A DNA stretch of 64,000 nt from Setoptus koraiensis (Eukaryota; Arthropoda), in NCBI GenBank assembly GCA_048013815.1, contig CM106585.1, positions 13,144,001 through 13,208,000 on the forward strand. Direction: 5' to 3'. Each line of letters begins with the position of its first letter. Positions within the stretch are counted from its first letter, which is position 1. Positions 46,571-59,425 of this stretch are shown here, in pieces. Under the pieces are notes generated by a model. That model was given only the letters and a program-made list of their open reading frames with translations. It did not search any database and had not been told where the DNA came from. Made by a program: the position numbers and the translations under genes.

Positions 46571-46903
46571 GGGCCCAAACGCAAGCCGACAGAACGACAA
46601 CGGCCCGACAGCGGCGGATATTTGCCTAGGCGGCCCGTTGTATCTGTCTATAATATCACACTGTCTATAACTGTGTGAATGCATTGCGAAAATGCAGCGG
46701 CAGCAGCCAGAAATAGAAAATAAATATCAAAATGTATGCACTTGATTCGTGTGTGTGTGTGTGTGTGCGTCTAGACGAGACTCTAGCGGCAACCGATACA
46801 ATTGCCGCCGCACCACTAACGACTCCGGGCCCCACTCATATCTCGAGTCTCTGGGGCCCGCCGGGACCCCTTATACGCCTCTATACATGGAGCCCCTTTA
46901 TAC

Positions 46904-47000
46904 ACAGAGACCTCTCGTGCACAGAGACCTCTCGTGCACAGAGACCTCTCGTGCACAGAGACCTCTCGTGCACAGAGACCTCTCGTGCACAGAGACCTGT
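46904..47000. repeat. 17-bp minisatellite, 5.6 copies
   Basis: ACAGAGACCTCTCGTGC repeated five times exactly. Confidence 0.96.
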
Positions 47001-47905
47001 GTCTCCGGCCGGCGCGCCGACGATCTTGGATTCGGGTCGTCGGGGGCCCCTCAGGGTGTGGCGTCTCTTTTGTGTGTCGTAACGAAATTCGCGCCTTTTT
47101 ATCTGGCGAGACTGGGCAGCGACTAGAGAACTCTCAAATTCACAGCACAACACACACAACTCTCTCGTACGACTCACTGTAGCCGCTGTGGCACTGGCAG
47201 AGCAAACTGGCGAACAGGCAGCCAGTTAGCGAGAGCTCAACTTGGGCCCACAGCGAGCTAACAAACTGTCGGATCGGCAGATAAAAAGAGGGGCAGCGAT
47301 AGAGTGCGCTGTGCAATTTCAAACGGATTTTGCACATTCTGTACTGTAGTACACTGACTACAGCGTAGTCACTGAAATGGATGGAAGGGGGCCAATGCAC
47401 GCCATATCGATTTTGTCGCTCGTTTCCTTATTGCAATGGCGCGGAAGTTGGCCCCCATTGGCTCGCCAACCATGACAGCCAACTGCAGCGAGCGCCAACT
47501 GCAGCCAAAACAAAGTTTACTTTGAATCGGATATTTCATCATCATCACTAGATAACTAGATCACAAACACAAACACTGGCACGCACACACACAAGATCGT
47601 TTTAAAGTTTGCAGCAGCTCTTTGGCTTCACCAGTTTGGGGCCCCAGACCCGTGCGCCCCAAACAACTCGACGCTGTCTCGTGACGCAACCAACGTTGCC
47701 GCTCCCATCCGCTGACGCTTCAATCTGCCAAGCGATGGCCTGTCAAGCTTGGGGCCGACTGGCGACTGGCCCCAAGCTGCCTGGCGGGGCCAAGCGCGGT
47801 AGGTGTGCTGTGCCTGCGCGGCGAGCAGCGAGCATTGGCACACTGACTGATTTCACAGTGTAGCCACAGTCAACGGATTCAAAACTGGCACGCTACGACA
47901 TGTTT

Positions 47906-47945
47906 CAGTTGGCACAGTCGACACAAATGCCGACTGTGCCAACTG
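47906..47945. repeat. 15-bp perfect inverted repeat, 10-base loop
   Basis: CAGTTGGCACAGTCG and CGACTGTGCCAACTG. Confidence 0.92.
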
Positions 47946-48520
47946 CAGCATAATGTAGTGCGCGATGTGCGCATCATCAGATCGCCTCAGCGGCCGCTTG
48001 TCTGGCGAGCTGTCTAGACGACAAGCGGGGGGCGACTGTTTTTGCCGTGGAAAGGCAAAAAGTCAACAATATCGGCCCGTGAATCAATGACTGCGGATGA
48101 GACGCACAATTGTGGTGGGCGCCCGCATGCCGTCCATCTCGGCAGTGACTTGGCAGTGACTCGGCAGTCTCAAGGGCGCCAATTTGTGTCTATTTCGGTC
48201 ATTTCTCACAATTGTCGGCTTTGTCCAGTCCAAGGGCATCGCAGCACAGCTACATTTAACAGCACCGTTATTCTGTGCGCTGCGCCGTGCCGCGCCGTGC
48301 TGTGGCTGCGCCGACGGGGCCTCAACACGGCACAATGAACCGGGCCCGACGGGGACCATTTGTATTCGTGCGCGACAAGTGGCCCCTCCCCCTCCCCCCA
48401 TCACCCAAACTCTGTGCTGAGCAAGCAGCGGCCGCGCCAGACAACATTAATTGAGGCCACTATCTGTTGTTGCATTACATTGGGCGCGAATATTGGCGCT
48501 CGACTCGTCGTCTGAGACGG

Positions 48521-48560
48521 GCTCACGTCGGGGCCCGCCGATCGGGGCCCCGACGTGAGC
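48521..48560. repeat. 16-bp inverted repeat containing GGGGCCC
   Basis: GCTCACGTCGGGGCCC and GGGCCCCGACGTGAGC around a short loop. Confidence 0.92.
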
Positions 48561-48735
48561 ATCGGCTGCGTGGCGCGCGCATTAGCGCAAAACTTTGCGC
48601 ACACATACGAGAGCCGGGAGCAGTGAGGGGAAATAAGAAAAGCAATCGATGCTCGCAATTGATGGATGTTTCTTTGGACAGTGGCGCGTTTCATTCCATT
48701 TCATCTCATCTGGCGCCCTGATCCGATCCCGCTCT

Positions 48736-48850
48736 GTCCGACTCGATTCCGTGCGACTCGATTCCGTGCGACTCGATTCTGTCCGAACGCATCCGAACGC
48801 AGCCGAACAGATCTGATCCCATCTGATCTGATCCGATCCGATCCCATCAG
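48736..48850. repeat. 15-bp array then GATC-rich array
   Basis: GACTCGATTCCGTGC units, then CCGAACGCAT units, then ATCTGATCC/ATCCGATCC units. Confidence 0.88.
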
Positions 48851-50226
48851 ATCTGATACCATTCGCAAACTCATCTCGCCCGGCCCCGTGTCTCGTCTGG
48901 CCAGATCTCATCTGGCGCCCGGCGCGGCGCGGCTCAGCTCGTCTCGTGCCTGGCTTGCCCTGCTCTCATCTCGTTTCATTTCATCTCGGGCGCTTATCTG
49001 GGGCCCCGCGTCGGGCGCCCATCTCGGTATTTGGGTCCCCGTGGCAGTATTTTCGGGCCAGCCGTCGGCTCGCAAATAGCGAGTCACAATGTTGGGCGCA
49101 CACAATGCAACTCCAACAGTGTCCCCGTTCGTCTATTAGAAAGCCATTGAATGCACTTCGATAGCCCTTGATCCCGGGCGCCCCCGCGCCCCCTTTCACA
49201 CACTCCGGCATGCACACACACTCCGGCATGCACATACTACCAACACAGACGGGCAAGAGGAGGCGCGATTCCATTTCATTTAATCTCGACCGGCGTCGCG
49301 TCGGCCCGACACATCTCATGTGGCGCTCGGCGCGCGTCTGGGCCGGCTGTCTTGCCGCCCCGCGGGTCGCAGCCTCATTCTTTTCTTGTCTGGGCGCCGC
49401 TAGCGACTGGCGGCCACTGCCAGCCACTGCTCCGAGAGACTCCAGTGCGGCGCCAGAGAGGCCCCGATGAGGATCCGCGTCTAGTGAAGTGAATAGCTAA
49501 ACACGAAAACATGGCAAACACCGCCAGCGCATACGCGTCTCATTCCGTTTCGCGGCGCGCTATCTATTGTCATAAAATACATTTTATTCTTGCATCAGCG
49601 GCCAGCGAGAAAGAATTCGCTTCGATGGCCAGCTCGATGGCAACAACTTAACTTGGGCGCCGCTGTTGGCCGTTGTTGCTGCTGCCTCGGCCCCGCTGGT
49701 CGCTCGCTCGTGGCGCCCGCCGCGGCGAGCCCGCGATCGGGGCCGCAAACGCAATATGGCCGCAATACGGCGATCGGCTTGGCTGGGCCGCGCAAACCCG
49801 CTGGCGCGTCGCTGTTCATGACCGTCAGCGTCATGACGGGACACCGCTGGCCCGACAGTGGAAATTTGTCATGAATACCATCTGTGGTGTGTATAGCCGT
49901 AATAATTTGCAGCCACTGATGGCGCCCGTGCGAGCCCGCCCACGAGTCCTACTGGTCGGCTGACGGCGCCCAGAATAACTTGTTATTTTGCCGTCAGGGG
50001 CGGCAACGGCGTCTGGCGGGAGGGGGGGGGGCGAAGCAGCAAAACGACAACAGCGACAGCATGCGTCGCCTAGCGCCCACAAAAAATAGATCAGACACGC
50101 GGCGCAGTTCGCAGCGGGCCCCATATCGCACACAAGATCGGCTTTGCGACAATTCGGCGGGTTCGAGCCGCGCCGAGCTTAGCAACGGAATCGCCACGGA
50201 ACGGCCGACAGCTCTAACAAATTAAA

Positions 50227-50302
50227 AGTTGTCGCTGTTGTTGTTGTCGCTGTTGTTGTCGCTGTTGTCGTTGTCGTTGTTGCGGCGCTGGTTGTTGTTG
50301 GC
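50227..50302. repeat. GTT/GTC/GCT triplet array
   Basis: Imperfect, about 75 bases. Confidence 0.9.
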
Positions 50303-50467
50303 GCGGCGCTGGTGGCGCCCCCTCAACGGCCGCCCTAAGCCGGCCCGCGTTCCATTCGGCGAAATAAAGCGGCTAACTGTCTCATCAGGTGTATAGTTAA
50401 TTAGTTAGTTCCAAGCGCGAGCGCACACCATCGTTGCGGCCGCTCTCGGCCGCTCCTGTAAACAACG

Positions 50468-50487
50468 CCGGCCGGCCGGCCGGCCGG
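50468..50487. repeat. (CCGG)5
   Basis: Pure self-complementary run. Confidence 0.93.
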
Positions 50488-52151
50488 ACCGAGGGCCCCT
50501 CGAAGCGGCCGGCTGGCCTGGCTCACGGACGCGCTCGCCCGCCCGCCCGCCCGCCTGTCTAGACAGCGAATTTAATTGATCAAAGCAGGACTTATGATGT
50601 TGCGTAATCTAACAAAAATCGCCAGGGGCAAGCGTACATTGGCATTACGCGCACTGGCTGGCTGCCAGTGGCGTGCGTCTCGAGTGGCCCGGCATGACCG
50701 ACGCCAGCCTTCCATTTTGGCCGCGCCGTCCATTCCGCTGTCAGGGGGCGCTCGCGTTGGGGCCCCAGTTGAGAGTTTCCAGTTGAGAGTGGCCGAGCGG
50801 AGTTCACGCGCCGCGCACAATCTAACACAATCTAGCCGAGCCAGTTGGCAGCGTTTCGCCGGGCGCCGGCCGCTGGCTCAATTGCGTTTCGGCCGCCGGC
50901 CCCATTCACAGAGCCGCCGTTTGTCGTTCGAACAAGCGCCGGCCGAGCCAAGCGCTACACTGGCCAAGCGCTGGCGCGTTCGAGGCCTGCGAGGCCCCTG
51001 CGAGGCCCCTGCGAAATTCGGGGGCCCCATGGCCGGTGGGCAACCGGGCGCTGTGCGTTGTCGCGGCAACACAACCGAGGCTCATCAAATCGGCGCCCCA
51101 AAAGGGGCCACTCTATATATACGCATATGTGTGCATGCGTGTGCGAGCAAGCCGCAGCATCTATAATTCAAATTTGACCCGACGCAGCAGCGGACAGTTT
51201 GTTCTGGTTTTGGCGGTGCCCTCTGGGCCCGGCCGGCGTGCTCAATCATGGTTGGTGTCCCGTTAGTCCGGCCCGGCGTAATGTTGAGCGGCGGCGGCCG
51301 GCGGGTAAGCGAGCGGCCGCTTTACATGACGCGCCGTGCTCACCGTCGAGCGCAAACCGGTCAACTTGATGATGGGCACACAATGGGCTAAACGGGCATC
51401 ATTTTTGCATTATGCAGCCAGTGGACCAATGTAAAGTAATGACCAATGTAAAAGTGGTCACAAGCACAATTACAACTCGCAGCAGCGGCCCAACAACAAT
51501 GAATGGCCACTGAATGTCAACAATGTATGGCTTTGCATTAATTTGAATTGTAAACATTGGTTCGCCATCTCGGCGGCCCAGCTCGAGCCGGTTGGTCCCA
51601 ATTGGGGCCCGAGCGAGTTGTGCATCCGAATTGGGCAGCCGAATTCGCTCGAACTGGCCCGAATTCGCTCCAACTTGGTAGCCGGATTCGGCCAGCTGGG
51701 CCCAATCATGAGCGCTCTTGTTTGGCGCTGCCTCTGTCAGCTCTAAACAAGAGAAACGGAAGGGGCACAATTGATTAGTCCGATGAGCGGCTCGCCAAAG
51801 CTCTCCGCTGGGCCCAATAGCGGGCCCGACAGAATGGAGCGGCACAGCCGGCGAGTAACGAGAAAAAAGCGCCAGCGAAATCAAATAAATAAAATTAAGA
51901 TGACCGCCGCTACCGAAAATTGACGCTTCATTGTTGATGCCGCGCCGCCCGTGCCAACGCAAACAGAGGCCCACTTATTGGCCTGGGTGCCCTTGTGAGC
52001 CTTTCGACCGCACAAGAGGCCAGGCCGCGCGGGGCCAGCCCGGCAGTGGCCAGCGCAAAACGTGCCCGACGGTCGCCAGTTGGGGCCCGTTTGTGGCAAC
52101 GCGCATAAACGTGAGCCCGGCGACCGAAAGCATCGCCAGCCAATTGGATCT

Positions 52152-52228
52152 GGCCAGTTAGCCGGCCAGCTAGCCGGCCAGCTAGTCGCCCAGTTAGCCG
52201 CCCAGTTAGCCGGCCAGCTAGCCAGCTC
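52152..52228. repeat. 12-bp array GCCAGCTAGCCG, about 6 copies
   Basis: Units vary between GCCAGCTAG and CCCAGTTAG. Confidence 0.9.
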
Positions 52229-53669
52229 GGACACGTGCATACAAAGAGCTAGATTTATTTTGACCATTATTTGGGGCCCGTGCATGTCCTTGCGCTGCGG
52301 CCAGCGCCAAATGGGGAGCCGCATGAGAGCGGGGCCCGCGTCGCTTCGGCAACGCGGAGGGCCGGCCGCTGGGCGTTTCGGTGGTTCCATGGTTGGCAGA
52401 GCGTAAAATTATTAACGAGTTGCCCCTTTTCTTCTCCTATCTCTATCTCTCTCAATAACTGTCCTTGAATTTTTATACATATAAATATTTATCTACAAAC
52501 ACACACTCGCGCGCTGGATTACGGCTTGGGGCCCCGCAAAATTGGCAGCCCAGTTTCGCCGTTCACTGTGTAATTCACTGCTGCTGTACACATTGGCCAG
52601 CACGCCGGCAGATGTAGCGAAACGGAAGTGCGCCGCACAATAAATATATATCGCCTCATTGTGCAGTGTCTGGCCAATGGCAGCGACAAATGTCTTTTTG
52701 TCGCGCCGGGCCGGGCCGGGGCCGGCATTTGCCACGAGCGCCACGGGCGACATTCATTGCGTTATTTCCGTTTTGTTTTAGCCACTTTGGCAGCAATCGT
52801 TGTCTACAAACCGGGGCTTGTGACGGCACCAACGTTGCCGGCGCCAAACCCCGCGTTGTCTAGCTAGTAGCTAAAGCGGTTGTCACTGTTTATATCGGGC
52901 GCCCGCGCGATAAAAACAGTCAGCCCCCGCCCCAGCCAAGGCGAGACGCTTGCTTTTTCCGGCCCCTGGCGGCGCCGTTCTGCGCCAACCAAGTCACTAT
53001 ACATTGTATAGTATACAAGATACGACAACAAACGTACAAGCTTCGAAAACGTACAAGGCGCGAAAATATACAAAGTATAAAAACATGTAAAGTATATAAA
53101 ATCGGACACGCCGGTGACACTAACTCTCGTTTGCAAATTTCAACTTTTGTCAGTGAAAAGTGTCGATACAATCTTACGCAACAGCCAAACGTGGCAAGCT
53201 GGCCTTATCTCGCCAGCGATATCGATAATGGCGATCCTGTGAAATTATTATCTAACAGCAAAAAGGTGTTTCAGTCACTGGCGGCGCTCGCAACGCTTTT
53301 GGCGACAGGGATGGAGCAGTCAGAAGGAAATAAACAACGAGCGTCTGACAGCGCCTCTATCGGTGCTGTCGACACTCAAAGATGGCGAGATTTCGCTCGA
53401 ACAAACGACTGTCTAGGCGTCGCCATTGGAACGCGAAAACAAATCAGCTGACAATCATTGTCTAGACAGCGAGCGGACGCTTCATTTGTTTCGTGATGCG
53501 ACGGCGAGCAAAAACGATCTGGCTAGATGGTCGGTATCTGGCTAGACGGCGGCCAACTGGCAACAGAGGGCGACCGTTTTCAAGTGGCCTTCGGCCATAT
53601 GTCGACATGCGACCAGTGAGCCGGTCGGGCCGGCTTGGCCGCATGCCGACGCTCGCAGCCAATATCTCG

Positions 53670-53775
53670 ATGTCTAATGATATATATGTAATATCTCAAT
53701 GCATAATGATATATATATATCATTACGCAATATCATATATATATCTGGCGATATCTCGATGCGTAATGACATAAT
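53670..53775. repeat. AT-rich near-palindromic array
   Basis: Repeats of ATATCTC(G/A)ATGC(A/G)TAATGA surround a near-palindrome GCATAATGATATATATATATC. It looks like a decayed array of self-complementary units. Confidence 0.75.
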
Positions 53776-54260
53776 ATATCAATTGCAAAATGCGCGCCGT
53801 GAGCGAAAAAGCGAGCGCTGTAATTGGAGCGGAAAGTGAGATCGAGATGATCAAGTCCGGATCACGGGCAACAATGGGCGAGCGGTCAAGTGCGCTAGAG
53901 TGGCTATTTTTGTGACCGAGTGGCGCCGATGAAAATATCGACGCGACTGACTCGCGAGCGGACCGGCCCCGCTCGAGTGCTACGGCATCACAATAACGCC
54001 CGTCATTACCACGATACCGAGCCGCAGTGTCGCAATAAGGGGCCGGCGACAGGCCCACGAGGGCCCGCTTTCCAAGCGATAATCTGAACATGCTCGGTAC
54101 CGCTCGGTACCGCTCGGTATCGCTCGGCATCGCGCACACAAATTACATACATGACAACAGTGCAGTATATATCTGTATGTGCAGTATCTGCTGACATGTA
54201 TGCGATTCGTACGGACATAATATACCGCGTGTACGGCCATAATACGGGACGGGCACATCG

Positions 54261-54470
54261 AGGCGTTTCACAGAGGCACACCGCGTTTCGCTGGGGCACA
54301 CCGCGTTTCGCTGGGGCACATAGCGTTTCGCTGGGGCACACCGCGTTTCGCTGGGGCACACCGCGTTTCGCTGGGGCACACCGCGTTTCGCTGGGGCACA
54401 CCGCGTTTCGCTGGGGCACATAGCGTTTCGCTGGGGCACATAGCGTTTCGCTGGGGCGCATAGCGACTTT
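54261..54470. repeat. 20-bp minisatellite, at least 9 copies
   Basis: Nine nearly identical units from 54281, each containing CGTTTCGCTGGGGCACA. The first bases are either CCG or TAG. A degenerate unit lies on the left. Because 20 is not a multiple of 3, every frame meets every phase. Confidence 0.97.
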
Positions 54471-55063
54471 CGCGCACTGTGTGCCGCAGTGGCGCGCGCT
54501 GCGAGCTCAATCAGCGACTGGCCGGCTGGCACAAACACGACGCCATAGTTGCGCAATGGTGCACATTAGCAAAATGGGACCATATATTAATAGTGGCCGT
54601 CATTATTACGGCAAGTGTGTGCGTGTGTGTGTGCGTGTACGTGTGCGCGACACGAGCTGCTGGCGCCGATAGCGGCCGCGGTGCAATAATCGCGCCGCTG
54701 TACCTGTCCTGTCTACGATTGTTTTCTGTTGCGCAATAAACATGCGATGCCTCGGAGGCGCCCCCGGCCGCCGAGCGATATTTTCATTTTATATTTTATG
54801 CTCGCGAGCGCGACAACAGGGCGCAGACAGGGACGTTTCGCAGCGATAAAGGGGCCGAGCCGGGCCCAGCGAGGGTCTCGAGGGGCTGACAACGTTTGTG
54901 AGAGGAGGCTCAAAAGCGTTTAGGGGCGCACGACAAAGCGAGCGCTCGGACGGCGTCTAGCTCTGTTGTGGCAGCCATGGCCGATGGCGACTTTTGTGCG
55001 CCATTGTGCCGGCGAGTCGCGTTGCGCTGGCGAGTCGCGCCGGCCAAATTTCGCAGCGAGCGG

Positions 55064-55103
55064 GGCCCCGAACGAGCGAACGCGCCCCGAACGAGCGAAC
55101 GCG
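55064..55103. repeat. 19-20-bp duplication CCCCGAACGAGCGAACGCG
   Basis: Two copies; the first begins inside a GGGGCCCC. Confidence 0.9.
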
Positions 55104-56934
55104 CCGGACGCGAAGTAGCCAAGAGGCTCGCCCGGCCGGCTGGCAAAAATGATTCCATTAATGATGAGCAATGACCGGCCCATTGTGCTGGGCGCCCGTG
55201 GCTGTGTCAGGAGTTGGCCGCGCCAGCAGTTGGCCGATGGTGGCGCCTCGGCGTGCAGGCCGCACTTGTTCGCCAATGACAACCGCCTATCGGTGTGCTG
55301 GCGGGCGCCGTTATCTGCCGCTTCGCGCATCCGCTGGCGCGCCCGTCGCCTGGTGGCGTGCCCGCACAGCGCGCCCAGCAAGCGACTGGCGCTGGTTGAA
55401 CGCGGGCTCGCTTGAAATTTCAAACTGCGCCGCCCGGGCGACCGGCCCAGTGGCGCCATTAGCGGCAGCCGCGCGAGCGCGCCAAGCGTCGCTATTAAGC
55501 GCGCTGTTGCGATCCGGCGAGAGAGAGCCCCGTTTATTAAACGTGGCTGGATATTGGCTTATCTGTGTGACGAGCGCTGTTTGCGCCCCTATCGGCTGGC
55601 AGCTTATTCAAAGTTGCGCCAAAGCGCCCGACTTATGCAAACTGAGTGACAACGCCAACGATACAACACACTGAACTGGAATGAGCCATATAATGATACT
55701 CTCCGGCTCAATAATGCCAACCAGCCAGCCAGCGAGGGGATTTGCAAATGATATTGGCTCCTTGGTGCGCGCATTACGTGCAAGTTGCCTCATTGTGACA
55801 GCCAGCCAGCCAGCCAGCGAGCAATAAGCGCACTCAAAAATCGACTGGCACGCACCGCCGCCAGTGTGCCAATGACAACAACAATGGCGACTCGCGAACG
55901 GCCCTATGCGCCACTGCCACTACGCGCCTATGCGACTTGGCCACTACGCGACCAGTGCGACCGGGCGACTGGGCGCATAGGCCCGTTCGCGCTCGATACA
56001 CTCGCCGGCGCGCGCGCCTGACACACGAGTGTATCTATTCGTGTTTGCGCCGCTGAATTAGTAGTGGCAACGTAGTGGCTGCCGCCTAGTGGCGCCGCCA
56101 CCAGTGATAGCGAGCCAATGAGCTCGCTATATGCATGTCACTTCTCGCGGCTCGGCGCGCCTCACTGGCTCGCACTGGGGCCCACTTGGCCCGCTCCGGA
56201 CGCCGCCGACGATTGCCAGCCGACGATTGCCAGCGCGCCGGCGAGTGTATCAACGGAGCTCGTTGGGCGGCCCGATGTCGCGAGCAGCGAGCGGCGAGCG
56301 CGCGCCGTCCGTCGTTGCAAAATTACACGCCAAATTCAGCGCACGAATCGGCGTAGCGGCGCGCCAGTCGCGCCCGACATCATTATACCGCTGGCGACGC
56401 CACTATTAGCACGCCGCCGCCGCTAGTCGCCAGTTGTTATGTAACTACTGGCAACTCGCGGCCCCGCTGCTTGTTATTACTACCATTGTTGTTATTATTA
56501 TGTGAACAAAAAACGTCGTGTTTGGCTCGTGCTCGCGCGCGCTCGTGCTCGTGCTCGCGCTCGCGTGTGTCTCTAGTTGTTGTGCGCAGACAAATAAACT
56601 TTTGTACGTGCGTCCACTTTCCTTGTTGCTCTCTTAATTGCGCGTGTAAGCGCCGGGCCCCAGCCCACAGATAGCGCGCCCTCGCCTACCGCTACCTCGT
56701 CCCGTCCCCCCCCCCGTTAGCGTGTTGTCAGCTATCCGCGCGCAAGCTATACCAGCCATTTGAGCTGTACGCACCAAAAGTAGTTGGGTGCACGAGCGAG
56801 CTGTGCCCCACTGTGCTCAACCACTTTTGGCACACGCTCCGCACAGGGACGTGGGGGCTCGTAGGCGCCAGCGGCAGCGGAATACCCAACTTCGTTGTGC
56901 CAATGCGAACCGGGGGCCCCACACGGGCGCAACG

Positions 56935-56977
56935 TGCACACTGGCACAGCGCGCACACAACGCTGCGCCAGTGTGCA
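56935..56977. repeat. Imperfect 17-bp inverted repeat
   Basis: TGCACACTGGC-CAGCG pairs with CGCTG-GCCAGTGTGCA with one unpaired base on each side. Confidence 0.8.
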
Positions 56978-57058
56978 AATCATTATTGATACTTTTGATT
57001 GATCTAAATTAAAACAAATCGCCCGCGCCCCAATTCAAGTGCGCCCGCCACCATCTGC

Positions 57059-57145
57059 CGCTGTTGTTGTTGTCGCTGTTGCTGTCGCTGCTGCTGCTGC
57101 TGTCGCTGTTGTTGTTGCTGGCGCTGCTGTTGGCGCTGTTGTCGC
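57059..57145. repeat. GTT/GCT triplet array
   Basis: Imperfect. Confidence 0.9.
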
Positions 57146-57650
57146 CGCCGCCAACCCTCAACGACGCCGACAACAGCAGCGCACAAGTGTGTGTGCGTGG
57201 GCGTAAGTATCGGCGCCACAATGCTGCCGACAGAGCGAGCGATAGATTGGCCAATAACGTGCCGCAACGGCACGCAGCCATATCGTGTGCGGCTCATTAT
57301 TGGATGGCACAGCGTGATGACGACTTTAAACATAAAGTTGCAGCAAAAGTCCAGTTGGCGGGGCTCAATTTCGTGTCGCGTCCAACGCGCCAAATTGAGG
57401 CCCGCCGCATGGCCACAGATATACAAATGTCGCCCTCAAGTGGGGCCAAATTTGGCCTTTACAGCTAGCGGCGGCGCGGCCAGACGGCGCCAGTGCGATG
57501 CCCCGATTTGCGCCAGGCGCTATTCAGACCGTCGCTAGGTGCCCCCAGCAGCACAATGTCCGCCATTGCGTCACACAACGACTTTAAAGAGCTCACACCT
57601 CCGGCGGGCTCGCGCTAGGGGCTTCAGTTGTTGTTTATCAGGCAGTGGTT

Positions 57651-57713
57651 GTTTGTCGGGCTGTCGCTGTTTGTCGGGCTGTCGCTGTTTGTCGGGCTGT
57701 CGCTGTTTGTCGG
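57651..57713. repeat. 18-bp minisatellite, 3.6 copies
   Basis: GTTTGTCGGGCTGTCGCT, exact in three copies. Confidence 0.95.
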
Positions 57714-57854
57714 AGGCTCCGAGGCGCCCCACAAACAACGACTGACGGTGCCATTTTTCGTGCGACGGGCGTCAACACGCGCTTATGGCTTCCTATTCAA
57801 CGGGCCCCGTCAATTTGTGCCCGCTCCTTCATGTGCGCCCCTGTGCCCGTGCGT

Positions 57855-57946
57855 CGGGCCTCCATCTGCTCACAGGTCGGTCCTCCATCGGCTCACGGGT
57901 CGGGCCTCCATCGGCTCACGGGTCGGGCCTCCATCGGCTCACGGGT
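57855..57946. repeat. 23-bp minisatellite, 4 copies
   Basis: Units start CGGGCCTCCATCGGCTCAC at 57855, 57878, 57901 and 57924. Confidence 0.95.
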
Positions 57947-58825
57947 CGGCCCCGCGTGAATCGAGCCGCGCGTCCGATCGACACCTTCACTTGCGCGCCG
58001 CCGTCTCGCCAGTCGACCTCTCGCCAGCGGGCGCTGCCGGTGAGCCTACCGGCATTGGCTCGCGTGCGGTCGGTCGTAGGCTCACATGCGGTCGGTCGGT
58101 TGCGCGCGGGCAGTCCGGCCGGCGAGCCGGCGCCAATCAAACGTTGTCGGGCCATGCGACTCCCGAGCAACAGCATAATGATTATGTTGAACACGATCAT
58201 CATTATCACGGTGCGCGTCACTGTCGTGCCCTGATGGATATTCTCGACCGACTCTCGGTCTCGCCGCGGCCCGTCCAACTCTCCGCCCGTCCGTTCATCT
58301 GACCGCCAGTCCGTTTCTCGAACTGTTTCTCTGGCCGCTTGTGGGCCGCTTGCGAGCCCGCTTTTGCGGTGTGACTGGCGCGCCGGCCGAACAACTAGGC
58401 GACTCGTTGCCGCGGCACAGCGGGCCCCGAAGTCCCGCTAATAGCCCGTTCTCCGTGCGCGCAGAGCGCCACCGCAGCCAACAACGCCGACAACAACAAC
58501 GCCACCAGCAACGTGAGCGCACGAATGCGCCCGCCGAGCCAGCCAGCCAGACGAAAATGCTCGCTGGCTGACACTTTAACTGGATGGGGCACGTACCGCA
58601 AGCAACGCAATCAATCTTGTCCCGATCTTCGCTCCCCCGGCTCGGGCCCGTCCCGTGGCCGTGGTGGCGCGGCCCGAGCGCGCAACATGGGCTCGGCGCA
58701 CATTTGATTGGGCCGAGCGAACACTTCAACCGTTGAACTTCAACGCCAATTGCGGGCGAGCCCGTGCGGTGCCATTTGATGCGGCCCGTCGTAGTCGACG
58801 GATCGCGCCCGATGCGAGCAACCCA

Positions 58826-58852
58826 TCCAGCCAGCCAGCCAGCCAGCCACTC
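58826..58852. repeat. (CAGC)n run
   Basis: Six or so CAGC units. Confidence 0.9.
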
Positions 58853-59385
58853 AGCGAGCGCTACTAAGCCAGCGATCGATGGACGGACTAACCGCCAATG
58901 AAACTACTAATGTTCGCATAGGCTCGGTTTGTGCCCCATAATATATATATATATACATATTAATAGTAGTTGCGTATAGGCAGCGGGCGCGGGCCGGCGG
59001 CGCGCCGCCAGACCGAGCCCGTGCGCCTCCGCCGAGCGGACATGCATTTTCTCTTGTGTCGCCTCATTGCATCCGATTTAATAGAAAGGTCTAATGCAAT
59101 TGTCGGCCATTAGCGCACGCAAGCCGCGCGCAGATCAATGAAGCCGGCGAGAAATAATGAATGACAAGCCCGCTCGCCGGGCAGCTGGCGCCCGTGCGGC
59201 TTGCTCCGGCCCGCCGGCCCGCCAGCCAGCCGACCGACAAGCGTGCGCGTTTTAGCAAATTTTAGCAACAAATCCAGTCAACTAAAGCTGCCAAGACAGT
59301 CGCACAAAGACAGCGCCAGCAGCGAAATGTTAACAGCAGAATCTCTGTTCTGCACAAAAGCAAAAAAGCGCCATTTCGCCGGAGC

Positions 59386-59425
59386 GCGAATTTGGGGGGC
59401 CAGGGCGAGGGCCCCCCAAATTCGC
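59386..59425. repeat. 16-bp perfect inverted repeat, 8-base loop
   Basis: GCGAATTTGGGGGGCC and its exact complement at 59410-59425. Confidence 0.92.

Noticed and set aside
50150-50180. GGTTCGAGCC, B-box-like
   Set aside because: No A box upstream and only a 4-bp T-stem.
54281-54470. CRISPR-like regular repeat
   Set aside because: Units are head to tail with no spacers, and the DNA is eukaryotic.
54006-54556. Minus-strand frames with a CPSETRCAPAKR repeat peptide
   Set aside because: They are readings of the 20-bp minisatellite in different phases, not separate genes.
57628-58302. Plus-strand frame of 224 codons starting with repeated LSLFVG
   Set aside because: The repeats are 18-bp and 23-bp minisatellites, and overlapping frames are open too.
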